Shown here in pieces: positions 1-13,394 of a stretch of 64,000 bases of DNA; the stretch's first letter is position 1, and the number at the start of each line of letters is the position of its first letter. Source of the stretch: Chamaecrista fasciculata (Eukaryota > Streptophyta > Magnoliopsida > Fabales > Fabaceae); contig QANZ01001328.1 in the NCBI GenBank assembly GCA_003254925.1, positions 32,679 through 96,678 of the forward strand, given 5' to 3'. Made by a program: the position numbers and the translations under genes. Below the pieces are notes generated by a model. The model did no database searches, had not been told where the DNA came from, and saw nothing but the letters and a program-made list of their open reading frames with translations.

Positions 1-218
1 TTGTAACTAGAAGGTATTTACTTCTATATTTTACTGAAGCTACTTCAATGTCATCAACAAAGCTAAAATCAAGATAATACTTTCATAATGAGAAGCATTG
101 TTTGACAGAAATAATTTGCTCAGACAGAGGGGGTAAATTTAACAGACTATAATTTTTTCATTTGAGAAAAAACAAAATGTTTCCAAAAGAAGACATTGAA
201 CAACAACAGAGAGCATAC

Positions 219-2183
219 ACTGGAACTAGGCTGGCATGCCAATCGTTAACAAGGAATAAGCATTTCTCTCCATAAGTAAACCCTCCCAATGGAAGCACTA
301 GCGGGGCTTCACATGCTGCATGGCAAAGTAAAGTGAACCGAAACTGTAAAAACCAAATGAGAAGGACAATTATTGTCATTCATTAAGCATAGAGACTAAT
401 TATAAATCTAACCTAAGCTAGAAATTTTAAGAGTATACCTGGTTATCACCAAAAGCCCCATAGTTGTCCCCGTATGGGTTTCCAGGCCTATGGAATGAGG
501 GGTGATCCACAAAAACCTGAACAAAGAGGTATAAGTATCATTATCACAGACACAAATTACAAGGCCATTAAGCGAGAAATTGAGTAGTTATGATATTTAA
601 CAACACAACATGACTAAAATCAATTCAGAGGCTCTTACCCAATCAACACCTTCCCTATACTCATGGAAAAAGCCAACTTCATGAATCCCTTCAAAGCAAT
701 AAATCTTGGAACGTTGACCCAGATCAACTGTACCAGAATAAGTACTATCCTCAGAAGGTCCATGTAGGTATCTGGGTGAGACAACCATTACACGATGTCC
801 ACGATCTGCTAGTGCTATAGGCAAAGAACCACAAACATCTGCTAGGCCCCCAGTCTTTGAATATGGTGCAGCTTCAGAAGTAACAAAAATAATATTATAG
901 GACAATCTAGTTTGAGCTTTGTCTTCTCCTTCTGTGTCTACAGATTCTTCTACTTCCATTCCCTCAGATTGTTCTACTGCATCAGTAGTTGCACCTTCTT
1001 CGATGATAGTGCCTACAGGATGCTCATATCATTGCAATCAAATCTTAGCATGTCAGCTAACAAAAAAACAAAAAAATCTTGCAAGTAAAAAATGATAATA
1101 TCATCTAAAACTTGATGGATGCAGGCAGGACTATTCATCTCAACTGTAAATTTATAACCGTAGCTATGTAAAGCATTGCCAGTGTTTTACCATATAATTT
1201 TTCACAGAAGAGCATCATCATAGTATTATATACCCCATTACTATATATATATTTTGGCAATGAAATCTCAATATAAGGCCACTACCATATCAATTTGTCA
1301 AGTATGATTTGCAGAGACAACCGGTCCTATATATTCTATAGATCAAAGTAGCACTAGGAAAGAACATCTATAGCTACAGTTGTTCTGGTGAACTCTTTGT
1401 CATGGTCAAACACCGAATACTTACTTAAGTCACGCGCGATTGGAAGGGAAAAAAAGAAAAAAAAGAGCATCCCTGGGCAATTACATAAATGATAGATGAT
1501 CAGAGTATCAGAAATGTGCTCGGTATTCCCGGCACCAAATGAAACGCTTTCGATACGGTTAAACTATTCAATTTCCCTATCGTAAAGTTCAATCCCTCGC
1601 TATTAGTTCGGTTGAAGTAAACCAGTCATTGATTCTCACTTACTTTGGGTATACTACAGCTAGAGACCACATATTTTGAAATCAAAGATAAATTTATCAC
1701 GATAAGAGATTGTTGAGGTTAAACACTGTGAATAAGAAAGAAGGAAATCAATTTAACGTGTCCTAAAGTAGGTTTACAGTTTACACTTTTAAAAGAAAAC
1801 TACGACTGCAAAACTAAATAAAACGAAAAGAACGAAAACTCGATTAAAAGCGAAGTCTAAAAACAAAACGAAATAATACCAGAGTTAGGAATCAAATGAA
1901 AGCCAATTAGAGAGCCAGAAGCATCGGTCTGTTTAGTTAACACTCGAGCCCTTTCTCTTTTATGTTCCTGGCCTTCATCTTCGAAAGCAGAGTGTCCGTC
2001 TCGTGAACTACCATTTCCACCAGAAATCGAGCTTCTAAGACGGAAGGAGCTATTTCGACAGGTTCTTTTCAGAAGAGAGTCTAACCGCAATTGCCTTCCC
2101 ACTCCAGAATTGCGCTTGTCAAGAGCTGATTTCGCAGATGATCTGCACAGAAGTAGAGGAGCTGCTAATTCAAGAGACTCCAT
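219..2183 (-). CDS. SS1: Soluble starch synthase 1, 5' part (exons 1-4)
   Basis: Plastid ADP-glucose:alpha-glucan glucosyltransferase (GT5 family) that elongates short amylopectin chains. Coding exons read on the minus strand are 2183-1880, 1012-639, 516-439 and 343 to about 219, all GT-AG with matching phases. The ATG at 2183 opens a Ser/Arg-rich, acid-poor N-terminus that fits a chloroplast transit peptide. An acidic linker follows, then the GT5 start with the ADP-glucose-binding motif [13 protein letters not shown] at about residue 154. Further family blocks follow ([51 protein letters not shown]). Only about 293 residues are inside the window. The rest of GT5 and the GT1 domain lie to the left; positions 1-218 look like intron 4. 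The exact exon 4 donor is uncertain by a couple of bases. Identity is confident from the GT5 motifs; isoform 1 is inferred from block-by-block resemblance. Confidence 0.93.
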
Positions 2184-2652
2184 GCGGTGGAGAGAGTGAG
2201 AGAAACAGAGAGAGCCCAACATCAGAAGAAAGGGATCGTGGATATGGCGGTTGAAAAAGCAAAGAAAATATCTACAAAAGGGACGGAGTGTGTGACAAAA
2301 AGAAAGAAGCAGAGTACACATGATCGGCTGAGATATTTGAGAGAAGAGGATCCGTCAGATCTGGAAAAAGCGCGAAACCAGAGATGAATACGCTATCCAG
2401 TGTTCAGCTCCATACTGTTGTAAATATGGATACTCAATCAAGTCAACGTATTTCTGGTTAATACTTACGTGGCATGATCATAACGTTCTAAATTGATTGT
2501 CTTGCAACTCCTAACTATATACTGGATAATTCACTCTTCATAATGTATCAGGCAATAACCGCATAAACGTCATGGCTGATAAATAAGTCCATGCAGTGTT
2601 AATTGTGATTGTCTTATTGAGAAGCAACGAGTAATCATATTTGTAAAATTTA

Positions 2653-2987
2653 AACAAAATATTTTTTTCCTCAAACTTTACATCAACGGTCAATTTCATT
2701 TCTAATCTTTTTTTATAGTGAATTTTGTTTCCAATGTTTCACATTTCTATCAAATTTATTATTTGCTCTTATTTAAGCCAAATATTAATGACAAAATCTA
2801 CTGACTAATGATATGTAATGTAAAATTGATAGAAAAAAAAAACTCAAATCTTAACTCAGATTAAAAAATAGGATGTAGTCTGTCGTTAATTTATCGAACG
2901 AAGTTAGTCAAAGGATAAAATTGACTAAAATTGGGGATGAAATTAACAATTGACACAAAATTTATGGACGAAATTAGTATTTTTGCC
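2653..2987. mobile_element. Foldback MITE, Mutator-like, upstream of SS1
   Basis: The two ends are imperfect inverted repeats rich in 'aatttcatttctaat'-type blocks (aacaaaatat... at the left, ...atatttttgcc-like at the right). The element is flanked by a perfect 9-bp direct repeat, taaaattta, at 2644-2652 and 2988-2996, as expected for Mutator-type insertion. It has no coding capacity. It sits about 470 bp upstream of the SS1 start codon, in the interval 2184-3603. That interval otherwise shows only AT-rich sequence that must hold the SS1 promoter and the IQD gene's 3' end. Confidence 0.7.
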
Positions 2988-3603
2988 TAAAATTTATCAA
3001 TTTAAAGTTGAAAGTTTCCGCTGTTTTAGAAAATTTTTATGATTTTGTTTGTTTTCTGTATACATATCTCGATTTAGTGATTTATTCCTTTTTACATTTT
3101 TTAGAGTAAATAGGTTTTATAAAGAGATTTACTGATTTAGAGATTTAATCACTATGATGATTAATGATGGGTTTGAGTATATTATTATTTGTTAAATATG
3201 AGTTTCAAGATATAAACCACAATTTTTTTTAATATACTTTTACATAATCCTCTATAATTGAAGAAAAAATCCACATTTTCAGTTTCAGATTATGGGACTT
3301 AATTTCATAATTAAAACCTCAATTTGAAACTGACTCAAACACATATAGATAAAAAAAAAAATGGAAACAAAACAAAAACCTGACACACTTAAGTTGAGAA
3401 ACACTGTTTAAGTGTTACTCATAGTAAGGATGCCTAGACAAAGCTTCCATCAAATGGGATTTCCAGATATTAGTCTCAAAATTTGTTGTTCACCACTGTA
3501 AAAACATTATTAAACTGCATAAATACTAAAATACAATGCATCTCGCACTGTTATAATATTTTATGATGATTATTATTATTAGGCATAACACAAACTAATG
3601 AAA

Positions 3604-6600
3604 TCAAGCCCAACCTTGGGCTCCAAGAGGCAGGGCCCAATCATCAGCACCAACATACTCTGGGCTTCCAACAGCTATCCATCCAGACTGTAACCGAACC
3701 CCATTGATTTTCGGGTTTGGGCTTCTCATAAACTGTTGAGTTGCTGTTCCTCCACTTGAGCCCGACGAGTCAAAGCCCGGCCCAATACCAGTTTTCTTCC
3801 TTGTTGACAAATTCCAATGAGGCACAGATGTGCCACGTGGCTTTATTGGGCCTGGGCCCCGCACCTTGGCCTTTGCAGATTGTGTGGGGGCCATATAGCT
3901 AGGCACATTATCGGGATTGGGATGTGGCTGGTACTGTTGCCTATTGTAAATTGGGCTTGAATGATGAAAGAGGCCCAGGCCCAGGCCCATTTGGCCCATG
4001 TTGTAGTTGCTTGACCTTGGAGGTGCAGCAATGTCCATTTCTACTGTTTTCTCAGACATGTCATCTGTAGTAGTAGTAGCGGGAAGGGTCACGTGAGAGG
4101 TCTTAGGCGGCGTCACGTGCCTAACTTGCTGGGGCTGAGATGACATCCAATCCTCTAACCAATTCCATTCCCACTTGGCTTTTTCAATCTCATTCGCATG
4201 TTTTCCCATTTCATCAACGTTCTGCTATATTAAAGTGGCTTAGATTTTAGAGTGAAATTGAAGATCATCATCCAAAAAGGAGTTAAACAGAGGAGGTTAA
4301 AGTACAAATTTGGTTCTCTATTTTTTAAAAGGTTTCAATTTTGTTCTCATATCATTTTTGGTCTTATATATTTTGCAGTATCTTTACAAAAGGATCAACT
4401 ATTAGTAAATTATTTTGTAAAGATATATGACCATTTCTAAACTTAACTCAAAAATATAGAACCAATTCTGCAATTAACCTATAGTTATGGACCAACTCTG
4501 CAACAAAAAAAGATATGGGACTAAATTGGAACTTGACCAAAAAATATGAGACCAAAAGTACATCAAAAAAAATATGAGACCAAATTGAGAACTGAACAAA
4601 AAATATAGAACTAAATTTGCATTTTAGCCTACAGATTAACAACCTTAATTAACTTACCTCATAGTTGAAAGCGTAAGCAAGAGCTCTCTCCCGCTTCATG
4701 ATTGCTTCACGTCTTCTCAATTCATTTTCCTTGATTAGCTGGAAACTTTGACGCCTACTGTCCCAATTATCCTCGTACAATGGGCTCACAGGCTTTGAAT
4801 CATATTGTTCTGCCTCCACGTTCTTATTATTATGAAGCTTGTCATGAGTCAATTGGAGTCTGTGAGCTCTTACTTTGGCTTGTACTCTCACCAAGGCTTG
4901 CATACAACGCATTGTCATTTGAGCTTGCTTTCGCACATTGTGACCTCTCACAAGGGCTTGCAATCTAACTAATCCCTTCAAAGCACGCCTTGCCCGTCGA
5001 GCCTGCAAAGTTTCACCCCCACATATAATGCAAATACTTTTATTACAATTACTTTTCAAGTTTTTAGTGTTTTAGTTTATAAGTCAAATGTAGCTGCAGG
5101 ATCTGTAAACGAACCCAATGGGGACCTCAAATTTACCCTACCGGTATGGGTCTAAACTCGTACCCATTCTTAATGGGTACGGGTTTAGGTATGGTAGTAC
5201 CCTACCCATATACCTATTAGTAATAATAAATATATTTTTATATATAAAAAATATAATACTTTAACACTTTTTACTGAAAAAATATTAAAGTTTTTATAAA
5301 TATTGAAATATTTTATTAATGTATTCATATTTATGATTTATCTTTTTATTTTTAGTAGTTATGGATGTAAAAAATTGAACAAATATAAATTTTATATTAA
5401 CAAAAAATAATTTATTTTAAAATTTTTCCGGATCTGGGTGCGGGTATGGGGATTAGACTACCCAACGAGTATGAGTATGGGGATTGATTTTGATATCCGC
5501 TCACATCCGGATATGAGTCCAGGTATCATAGTGCCCCTACCCATACTCTACCCATGATCATCCCTAAAATTATTTACAACGGGTGAAACCCCAACAAAAA
5601 AAGCAAAGGACTCTGTTTTCGAGTCTTAATTCTGTTTTATATTGAAACACACACTTTCAAGTTTCAATATTTTAGTTTACTAATATATATATATATATAT
5701 ATATTCTTACGATGGCTGGAATAAGAAAAAGGGCACACATGTCTAGCAGAAAGTGTCATTACATTACAATATAAATGCAACTCTATGAGTGGGTAACATA
5801 TTTATGACCCAAACCGAACCAATTTAATTGTGAGGTTGCAATATTCCATATATGTGATACGAAATAAGCCACGACGTGTTGGTCTTAAAATCAGTAACGA
5901 AATTTGTACGAGTACGACACAGAGTTTGTATGAGAAAGACAAAGAAGTCTTACTAGGTAGCCTCTGTAGAATGATTGAATGAGTGTTGCTGCTCTTTCTT
6001 CTTCAGATTGGCGTTTATAACCTGCCATACGAACTACTCTCGCCGCAGCTTGAGCGGCCGCCACCGCCGCTTCGGCAGCCACTGCGGTTGCAGCCGCCAC
6101 GTCGACGGCGTGAGTTCTATGATCTTCTTTGACCGGCGTCGATGTGGTACTCCCTTCATTGGTGATATCATCAGGAGAACTCTCTGCAGGAAAATGCTCA
6201 AAAGAAACCACTTCTGGTGCTTCATGTTGCCATTTCTCTTCATTTTCCTTCTGAAAATCAAAACACACATCAGCAAGGTCTAAGATATATGATTATTACT
6301 TTAGTAAATATCAATTACAATTAGTATAACACCAAAATATTATATGAGATCTCAACTTCATAATTTTTATAAAATGCTGTTTGTATTTTTTCTATTAATT
6401 ATTTTTAATCATCATATTAAGTATATATTAAAATATTAAAAATAATATTTAAAAGAATATGAATTATAACTATATAAGATAGCAATACACCAAAATGGTT
6501 CCACATTGAATTCAGAGATGGAGATCTAACATGGAGAGCATATGATGATGATGATGATCAAGATATATATAACAGAGAAGATGGGCTCAGTCAGGTGGCA

Positions 6601-7591
6601 TGACAATTATGTGACATGTATACTTGCAGAATTATTTGGTACATGTTGAGTTGATAACTAGTGGGACCAGACCATATGGACATATATAATTACATGAAGC
6701 AGTATATATGTTCTTGGTCCTAAGTATAGGAAGGAAGGGCCAGGCAGCTCGATCGTCAGTTATTAATTTGGCAGTGCATAAAAAGACAACTACAGCAATA
6801 AGGATGTTCACTTTCTCGAGTTATATGAATATTACGAAGAAGGAAGCCTTTTTTTCGTGTAAGCTAAAATTTTATGATATCATTACTAAATTTTTGCGGA
6901 TGGGCAATTTCTGTTTTCTTCTTGTGGGTGTCGGGAAATAAAGCAGGTGGGTAAAGTGCCTGACAAATCAGCTTGGACAAAAGTTCTTTATATGTGTTAA
7001 ACCATGAAATAATAATTATACATAAATAAATTTATGAAGATTAGGTAGACTAAATCAATAATAAGAGACATGTAAAACAGTAAAAGTACTTTTAGACTTT
7101 AGTATATATAATCTAATTTAGCATATTTATTATATACTTAATTCAATTATGAGCTGTAAAACAAAATTGATCTAAAAATCTCCAACATGCCCCATGAGAC
7201 ATTTCGCCCAGAAATAGATAAATAACATTTTTCCTAGCTAGTGGAGATTTTGACGTGAAGCAGAGAATAATAATTTATCTAAGTATCCCTTCGTTACGCT
7301 TTGGTATATATTGCCAGTTTTTGGCAATATATATATAATTATGAAAATAACAAGAACAAAGGAAGGTATATGTATAGTGTTATCACAAAATTCATCAACA
7401 AATGAAGAAGTTTGATAATATAATGTAGGAACTTGCGATTTTGAAAAAATGGCAAAGAAGAGAAGATGAGGCGAATTGATCACCTTCCTCTCCGTCACCG
7501 GCGACGGCGACGGCGACGGCGAGTCCTTGGAAGAAGACTTGAAAACCTTCTTAACCGACGAGAACCAGCTGCTTCCACCTTTCTTCCCCAT
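3604..7591 (-). CDS. IQ-domain (IQD) calmodulin-binding scaffold protein
   Basis: Four coding exons on the minus strand: 7591-7484, 6250-5954, 5002-4658 and 4221-3604, all phase 0 and GT-AG, giving 455 residues. IQD proteins bind calmodulin through an IQ67 region and tether it to microtubules, membranes or the nucleus. The short first exon ([20 protein letters not shown]) is the usual basic IQD N-terminus. Exon 2 carries an Ala-rich helix and the first IQ motif ([12 protein letters not shown]). Exon 3 continues it ([20 protein letters not shown]) with the second and third IQ repeats ([16 protein letters not shown]). The intron splitting the first IQ motif is a family hallmark. The last exon contains a DUF4005-like tail ending [19 protein letters not shown]. 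The gene is intact. Introns 2 and 3 each hold a transposon relic. The exact IQD paralogue cannot be assigned. Confidence 0.93.
4295..4629. mobile_element. Diverged foldback MITE ('ggtcccata' family) in IQD intron 3
   Basis: Inverted arms made of short repeated phrases of the form 'ggttctcata' / 'tatgagacca', starting ggttaaagtac and ending ttgcattttagcc. Same family as 17353-17790, 29504-29866 and 50424-50762 but the most eroded. The flanking 9-mers (aacagagga / tacagatta) share only the core acaga, so this is probably the oldest copy. Confidence 0.6.
5090..5570. mobile_element. Possible hAT-like non-autonomous element in IQD intron 2
   Basis: GC-richer ends packed with 'tacccattcttaatgggtac' / 'gggtatggggatt' phrases in both orientations surround an AT-rich core. 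This is the build of many plant hAT MITEs. Termini and target duplication are not clear, so the limits are approximate. Confidence 0.4.
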
Positions 7592-7604
7592 CAGATCGAT
7601 CGGG

Positions 7605-7851
7605 CTTCAAATTTCCATAAAATAAAACACAGAATCATCAGCCAACGAAGTCACAACCACATATATATACATTTACAGTACTCTCAAATGAGTCTCAATC
7701 ACCATTATTTCTAGCTAGCTGTAAACCAAGACACAAATTAAATCTGCATTCATCACTCGATTAATTCCAGATCCACTAATTAGCAAGACAAATTGATTAA
7801 AATCATGTATTGGAAAATTAAAGCACAAAAGAAATGAGGCAAGAAACAAAC
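7605..7851 (-). other. Putative intron in the IQD 5' UTR
   Basis: On the minus strand a donor-like ccctg|gtttgt at 7852/7851 and an acceptor-like gaag|cccgat at 7605/7604 bracket a T-rich stretch just before the ATG at 7591. A 5' UTR intron is common in IQD genes. Inferred from splice signals only. Confidence 0.4.
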
Positions 7852-7958
7852 CAGGGATGGATAGATTGAGCTTTTTTCACATATTGTGTGTTGATGAGAA
7901 GAGTGCCTGAGATGGAGGTAAGGTAGTTGAGGTTGTGTTAGAGAGAGAAAGGGCGTGA

Positions 7959-7961
<3 letters not shown>

Positions 7962-7995
<34 letters not shown>
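7962..7995. repeat. (GA)n microsatellite in the IQD promoter/leader
   Basis: About 17 uninterrupted GA units, followed by more purine-rich sequence. The position upstream of the IQD start suggests promoter or leader. On the IQD sense strand it reads as a CT-rich tract, a common plant core-promoter feature. Confidence 0.85.
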
Positions 7996-8002
<7 letters not shown>

Positions 8003-8496
8003 GAGATTACAGATTAGTATGTAGAGTAGTAAGTAGTAACTGTAATCCCGCGCAATGGATTTATCAAAATCACGGGGATTAGAGACAACGAGTCATATAC
8101 AGTTGGACGAGGCGGGACCACCTACAATTCTTACACGTCACCTACACACTCGTGGTAGCTCTTATGATTTTTTATGACTTCAACTTTTTTCTTACAGGTA
8201 ATTAAACGGATGCCCCAATTAATTTTTGCACTTCCCTTTCCCACATGACATGGTGTTACATTTTTTCTTGAATGTTCTACATATATTAATTTTAGGCCAT
8301 AACCTCATATTCAAGAGTGAATTCCTAAATTAATTTAATAGAAATATATAATTTATCTAATAGTTTGTTTTTTTGTCAACATAGTGATAATTTGTGAGCT
8401 GTATAATTTATTTAATTATGAAATATTTTTTTGCAAAGTCGCTACTTTTTTCTATTTTGCAAAAATAGTAGCGGTATAGTGCCGCAATTCATTTTT

Positions 8497-8845
8497 GCAA
8501 AAAAAAAAAGTAGCAACACTAACAATGTTTTACTTTTATTCTAATATTTTTTTGTTGTCAATTTTGTTTCTAATATTTTACATTTTGATAAATTTTATCT
8601 TTTCCTCTTAATTTAGCTAAATATTAACAATAAATTTTACGTGGCTTATGACATATAATGTAAAATTAAATCTGACCTCATGTTGAAAAATATAATGAAG
8701 TTTATTTGTTAATTTATTAAAAGAAGTTTGTCAACGAAAAAAATTAACTAAAATGTGAATTATTGAGGACGAAATTGACTGGAAAAAACGTTAGAAGCAA
8801 AATTGAAAATTGATTTAAAGTTTAGAAACAAAACCATGCTTTTGC
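8497..8845. mobile_element. Foldback MITE relic related to the 2.65-kb element
   Basis: Shares with the 2653-2987 element the phrases 'tcaattttgtttctaata' (left half) and 'aaattgactg' / 'cttttgcc' (right half), arranged as inverted arms. No clean target duplication is visible, so the limits are approximate. Confidence 0.45.
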
Positions 8846-9434
8846 CAATCAATTTCAATAACATCTAGATGAGAAATCGTCATATCTAACATTGGAACCC
8901 GGATGAGATTTGTTTATGGACTAACAATGAAACAAATAAAAAAAATATAAATCAAAATAGAACAAACAAACTTTAGGAACCAAAATGAAATTCATCATGT
9001 ATTTAGGGACCCAAATAAGGTTTTTGAGCATTATTTTTGTACATTATAAAAAATTTCAAATTTTCTTTTAGTGCTGAGTACATATTTGTCAAATATATTT
9101 AGCTGTGTGGTGATTTTGATGAATAGATGACAGTGAGATGTTTGAATATGACTTGTACAATTCAGGTTGGGTTAAGTTTTGGGATTGCTAAAAAGTTGCA
9201 GTTAAATAATTCATTAATCACTGGACTTTCTGTTCTTCCCTCAATCATGAATAGATAATGATATATGTTTTTGTAATTTTCCTTGTGTTGTTCGTTAAAA
9301 GCAAAAGAGGCAGATTCAGCCATGAGAATGATGAATTGACACGTCACATTTGGACTCAGATATGATAATAAACTGAATTTCAGTATTTCATAGTGTATTC
9401 GTGGTCATGTGGCACTGTTTAATTAGTCTATCTC

Positions 9435-9484
9435 ACTTTAGCCATATATTTATTTTTTTGGGGTACATACTTTAGCCGTATATT
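9435..9484. repeat. Micro-insertion with A-run and 16-bp target duplication
   Basis: Direct repeats actttagccatatatt (9435-9450) and actttagccgtatatt (9469-9484, one mismatch) flank an 18-nt insert that reads atgtaccccaaaaaaata on the minus strand. See the micro-insertion finding. Confidence 0.6.
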
Positions 9485-9852
9485 GATGGGTCTATTTCTC
9501 ACACTGAACCACACCACGTTATACTTATAACTCGGTATTTTATATTTTAAAATTAACCCATTACTACTGGCATATAATATTATTAATAAAAATAAGTTAG
9601 TGATTTGATTCTTAAAATATTATTAAATTGACAATTTAATATCTACAAAATCAAAATATATAGTTTAACTTTAAAAATATCTGAATAGTATATTTCTTTA
9701 AACATTTTTATTAAAATGTATCAGAAATTAAATTGTCGATACAATGATCTTTTAAGAATCAGATTATTAATTTACACTATTAACAATTTATGTATATATT
9801 AATTATGTTTATTTTTATACTTTACTATTTTATAAAACACTATATGAGTAGC

Positions 9853-10010
9853 GTCGTCAAAACGGTTTCAACTCGCGAGTTTGACCTGTTTAACCCGCAC
9901 AAATGGTGAGTCAGGTTGCAGTAATCTTGGCTCACCAGCAATTTTAACCCGTGTGAGCTGACTCACTTGGCCCGCGGGCTATGGTAAGCTATAATGAATT
10001 GGATAACCCG
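9853..10010. mobile_element. GC-rich hAT-like end fragment
   Basis: Contains 'gtcgtcaaaacggtttcaac', 'taacccgcac' and 'ttggcccgcgggct' blocks typical of the GC-rich subterminal regions of plant hAT MITEs. Only one end is recognisable. Confidence 0.3.
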
Positions 10011-10172
10011 CATAAAAATATTTTTCTTAATTTTCTTTGTGTGATTTAGTATTTTGAATTTTGTTATTCTTCCACATTTATGAATAATTTGAGTTATTCA
10101 TCCCTTACATATACATGTTAATATTATTTTTGAAATTTAAATAATAAACTCATACCATATTAGCTAATTATT

Positions 10173-10545
10173 GAGAAAAACTATATTTTAATCCTCAGGA
10201 GGTAAAATAGAATTCAATTTAGTTTTCAAAAGATTATTACGTATCATTAATTTAGTTTCTCACCGATAAATTTTTTTTAGTGTTATCCTTATATCCAAAT
10301 TTCTTTAATGTTGATGATTAAATTAACTTAGTATTACTTTTATATGCAAATTTCTATGAAAGTTATAAACTTTTAAATTAATATTCTCTTAATTGAACTA
10401 TCAAATTATTATAAATAAAATTTAAATATAAGAGTGACATTGCAAGAAATGTCATCTTTGAGGGGCTAATTTGATGATAATAATATTTGAAGGATTAAAT
10501 TGCAAGTCACCTTATTTGTTGAGGACTAAAATATAATCTTGTCTC
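10173..10545. mobile_element. Foldback MITE relic
   Basis: The left end gagaaaaactatattttaat and the right end (minus strand gagacaagattatattttag) form inverted repeats of about 30 bp, with related arms inside. The flanking 9-mers (ctaattatt / actactatt) agree at 6 of 9 positions. Confidence 0.5.
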
Positions 10546-10598
10546 ACTACTATTCAATATATATAACGTCGATTTAGATTTTAGATTGTGAAAAGAAA

Positions 10599-10855
10599 TC
10601 TTCCAAGTTTTCTTGGGTTATCTGTATTTAGTGGATCTGATAGATGTATGGGAGATCCATTTTTATCTTCTTCCTTCGTGTGTTGTCTAGGAATCTCTTT
10701 TCTTCTCCTATACTAATGTATGTATTATGATCTGTGAAGCATAAGGCTATGTGTTCATTGTTAGATTTAGGCCTTACTTGGTCTCCCTTGATGTATGACT
10801 TTGTGTCATTTGATGATGAATGAAGGTTCTTCCTTTTTGACAAAAAAATAAAAAA
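10599..10855 (+). mobile_element. 5'-truncated retroposon (LINE 3' end-like) with poly-A
   Basis: A segment of about 257 bp ending in an A-rich tail (caaaaaaataaaaaa) is flanked by direct repeats agattgtgaaaagaaa at 10583-10598 and 10864-10879. Long, variable target duplications plus a 3' A-tail are the mark of target-primed reverse transcription. The body resembles an untranslated 3' end and has no conserved ORF. LINE origin is inferred; a processed transcript of another gene is possible. Confidence 0.6.
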
Positions 10856-11669
10856 TAGATTTGAGATTGTGAAAAGAAAACAGAAATCATGATAAGTATA
10901 ACAAGTATATTTTTTTTTGTAATATATTGACAACATCAACAAAAGATAATTTAATCATATATTGGAAAAGCAAAGAGAACTTAAAAATAGTGAATATGTT
11001 TTAAAAAAAAAATATATGTATATAGCATGATATTATTAGAAAGGTTTAGCTAAAGTGAGGTTGATAGATAGATTATTGATTGCATTTAAACGAAGCAAGA
11101 ACACAATAAATATTGAAGATAGTGTTTGGGTGCATACATATAGTAGTGCATTACCCATATTTATGTGCATTTGCTCTTGTTGGGTTAAATGGTTAATAAA
11201 TAGTGATGGAGTTTGGTGATAAGCACCTTTCATCCTATTCATGTTTTCATGCAATAAAACGGAATGAAGGGTTTGCATCGTACCAAAACGGGAACAGGAT
11301 GGGACCATTGCCGTTTGGTCACTCCATTAAACCATTTTTATAATTTTGACCTATTCATGGATAATAATTAATTTACATTGATAGCTATAGTTAAGAAAAT
11401 ATTGGATTGTATTGTATACTTTTTTGTTTGATGATTTTAATTGGATAAATAAAAAACTCATCAAGTTTAACATGTAGTTTTGATTTCGTCATATTTAGGT
11501 TTAAAACGTGAGAAATATGACCATATTTAATAGTTAGGGACCAATAATAAAATTTCTATAAAACATTAAAGACCAAAACAAACAAAAATTAGGGACTAAG
11601 AAGATTTTTTAGAAAAAATATTAGAGATTAAAATAAGATTTCGGCCATGTTTCAATTTATCTGCAATTC

Positions 11670-11711
11670 TTATTTTATTAAATTTTTTTGGCCTGATTAT
11701 TTTATTAAATT
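11670..11711. repeat. Micro-insertion (tcaggcc + A-run) with 15-bp target duplication
   Basis: Perfect direct repeats ttattttattaaatt at 11670-11684 and 11697-11711 flank a 12-nt insert that reads tcaggccaaaaa on the minus strand. Confidence 0.65.
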
Positions 11712-11802
11712 ATGCAAAGTAAAGCACGTGCAAAATGATGTAAATATAGCACAAATCTTATAAATGAATATTTTACTTAACTTTTTACAGAATATATTTA
11801 TA

Positions 11803-12020
11803 AGAAGGGTAAAACTTAGATAAATTTTTTTATATCTTTGTTATAATGTTCTCCAATCAACAATTGACATGTGACAAAAATTTGATGCATAGCCAATTAT
11901 GGTAAAGAGAGAATATTAGACACACCTTTTTACATGACCAATTATAAAAGAAAGAATGTAAATCAAACTTGGTTGAAGAAACCTTATGACAAATATATAA
12001 CAAACCGTTACTTAAGTTCT
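11803..12020. repeat. Dispersed repeat, copy 1
   Basis: About 215 bp colinear with 44220-44430. Shared blocks include 'caattgacatgtgacaaa'/'catttgacatgtgacaaa', 'tttacatgaccaat.ataaaag' and 'gacaaatatataacaaac'. The family is unknown and no ORF is present. Confidence 0.65.
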
Positions 12021-12347
12021 TTATAAGAATTGCTTGATTAGTTAGTTTATATTTCATATTACTTTCAATATTGATATATAATGTATGCTATTAAAATTTT
12101 GGAGACCTTGTTTATCAAATGAGTCAATGACATCGTCGGACATAAAGAAATTTAGTAAACATGGGGGATGGTATAATATAACTTCAGAGGAAAGTAATTT
12201 TCTTGGAAAGTTCTGAATTTTTAACTTTAGAAACAATACTCTTATGATTTTGTCTTTTTTTCTTTAGAAAATCATTATGCCGTACCAAGTTATAGAAAAG
12301 TCCAAAGATATTTATAGAGGGTCATATTAGTCCAATATAATAATACA

Positions 12348-12396
12348 AAGCAAGCATAATAATTTTTTTTTTTGGCCTGAAGCAAGCATAATAATT
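12348..12396. repeat. Micro-insertion (caggcc + A-run) with 17-bp target duplication
   Basis: Perfect 17-bp direct repeats aagcaagcataataatt at 12348-12364 and 12380-12396 flank a 15-nt insert reading caggccaaaaaaaaa on the minus strand. It has the same head as the 11.69-kb case. Confidence 0.7.
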
Positions 12397-13394
12397 GTAA
12401 CTATTGTTAAAACTAAAAAAAGTCATATAAAAGCACAATTTCAGAATGCAAATTTTCGCCAATTTCAGTGTTATAAATAAATTGATTACCATTTCACTTC
12501 CTCCATCATAGAAAAGTAATACTATTCACGCATATATATATATATATATATCATAGATTTATTTATAAATTTGAAAAGCAATTGAAAGTTTTATGACATA
12601 TATATGCTCATATAAGAATTAATTAATCTAGGTTGGAGTAAGATCTTTTACCGAGAAAGACTAGAATAAAAAATGGATGTAGACAAAATTACCACCAACA
12701 AATATCAAAATAAATTGGTTTGCCACATAAATTGGTTNTCATCTTTATATATATATATATATGAAGAATAGTTCATAATATTTATTCATTTCTTTAGGTG
12801 ACATGCTTGTTGGGAATAATAATAATAATAATAAAATAAAATAACTTTTTTCATGAGAATAACTAAAGAAACATGATGAAAAAGTACAATCACAATACAA
12901 GAAAAATTAACGTAGAAACTTCAAATTAGAGAAAAAATCATAATCGTTGGCCAGAGACAACAAGAAAAAAATAATATATAAAAAATTTTATATCATACAA
13001 TATTCTCTCAATCCATGTTCTAAATACACTCACATGACTCTCCAAAGCTAATATTTTGAAGATGTAAATAATAATAAATACATCTCACGACACTCAACTA
13101 ACTAAAAAATAAAGAAGAAGATAAAAAGTCAAATACAAACTTAAAGTGTATAACTTAGTTCCTATAAAAAAGACCTTGAGCAAGGTGTGGCCAATTTCCA
13201 AACAATATCTCAAATTCCCACAATATTTTTTAAAATTAAAAAATATATATTTTTTATCCATTTCCGGCCATCTCTTTTGATTAATGTTAAATCCACGCCT
13301 GAATTATGTATATATAAAAAAGGCCTGTATTCTTTCTGCATGGAAACCATTGAATCCCTTTTATTTGACGTTTTCCGATAAATTCAGGTGTCAC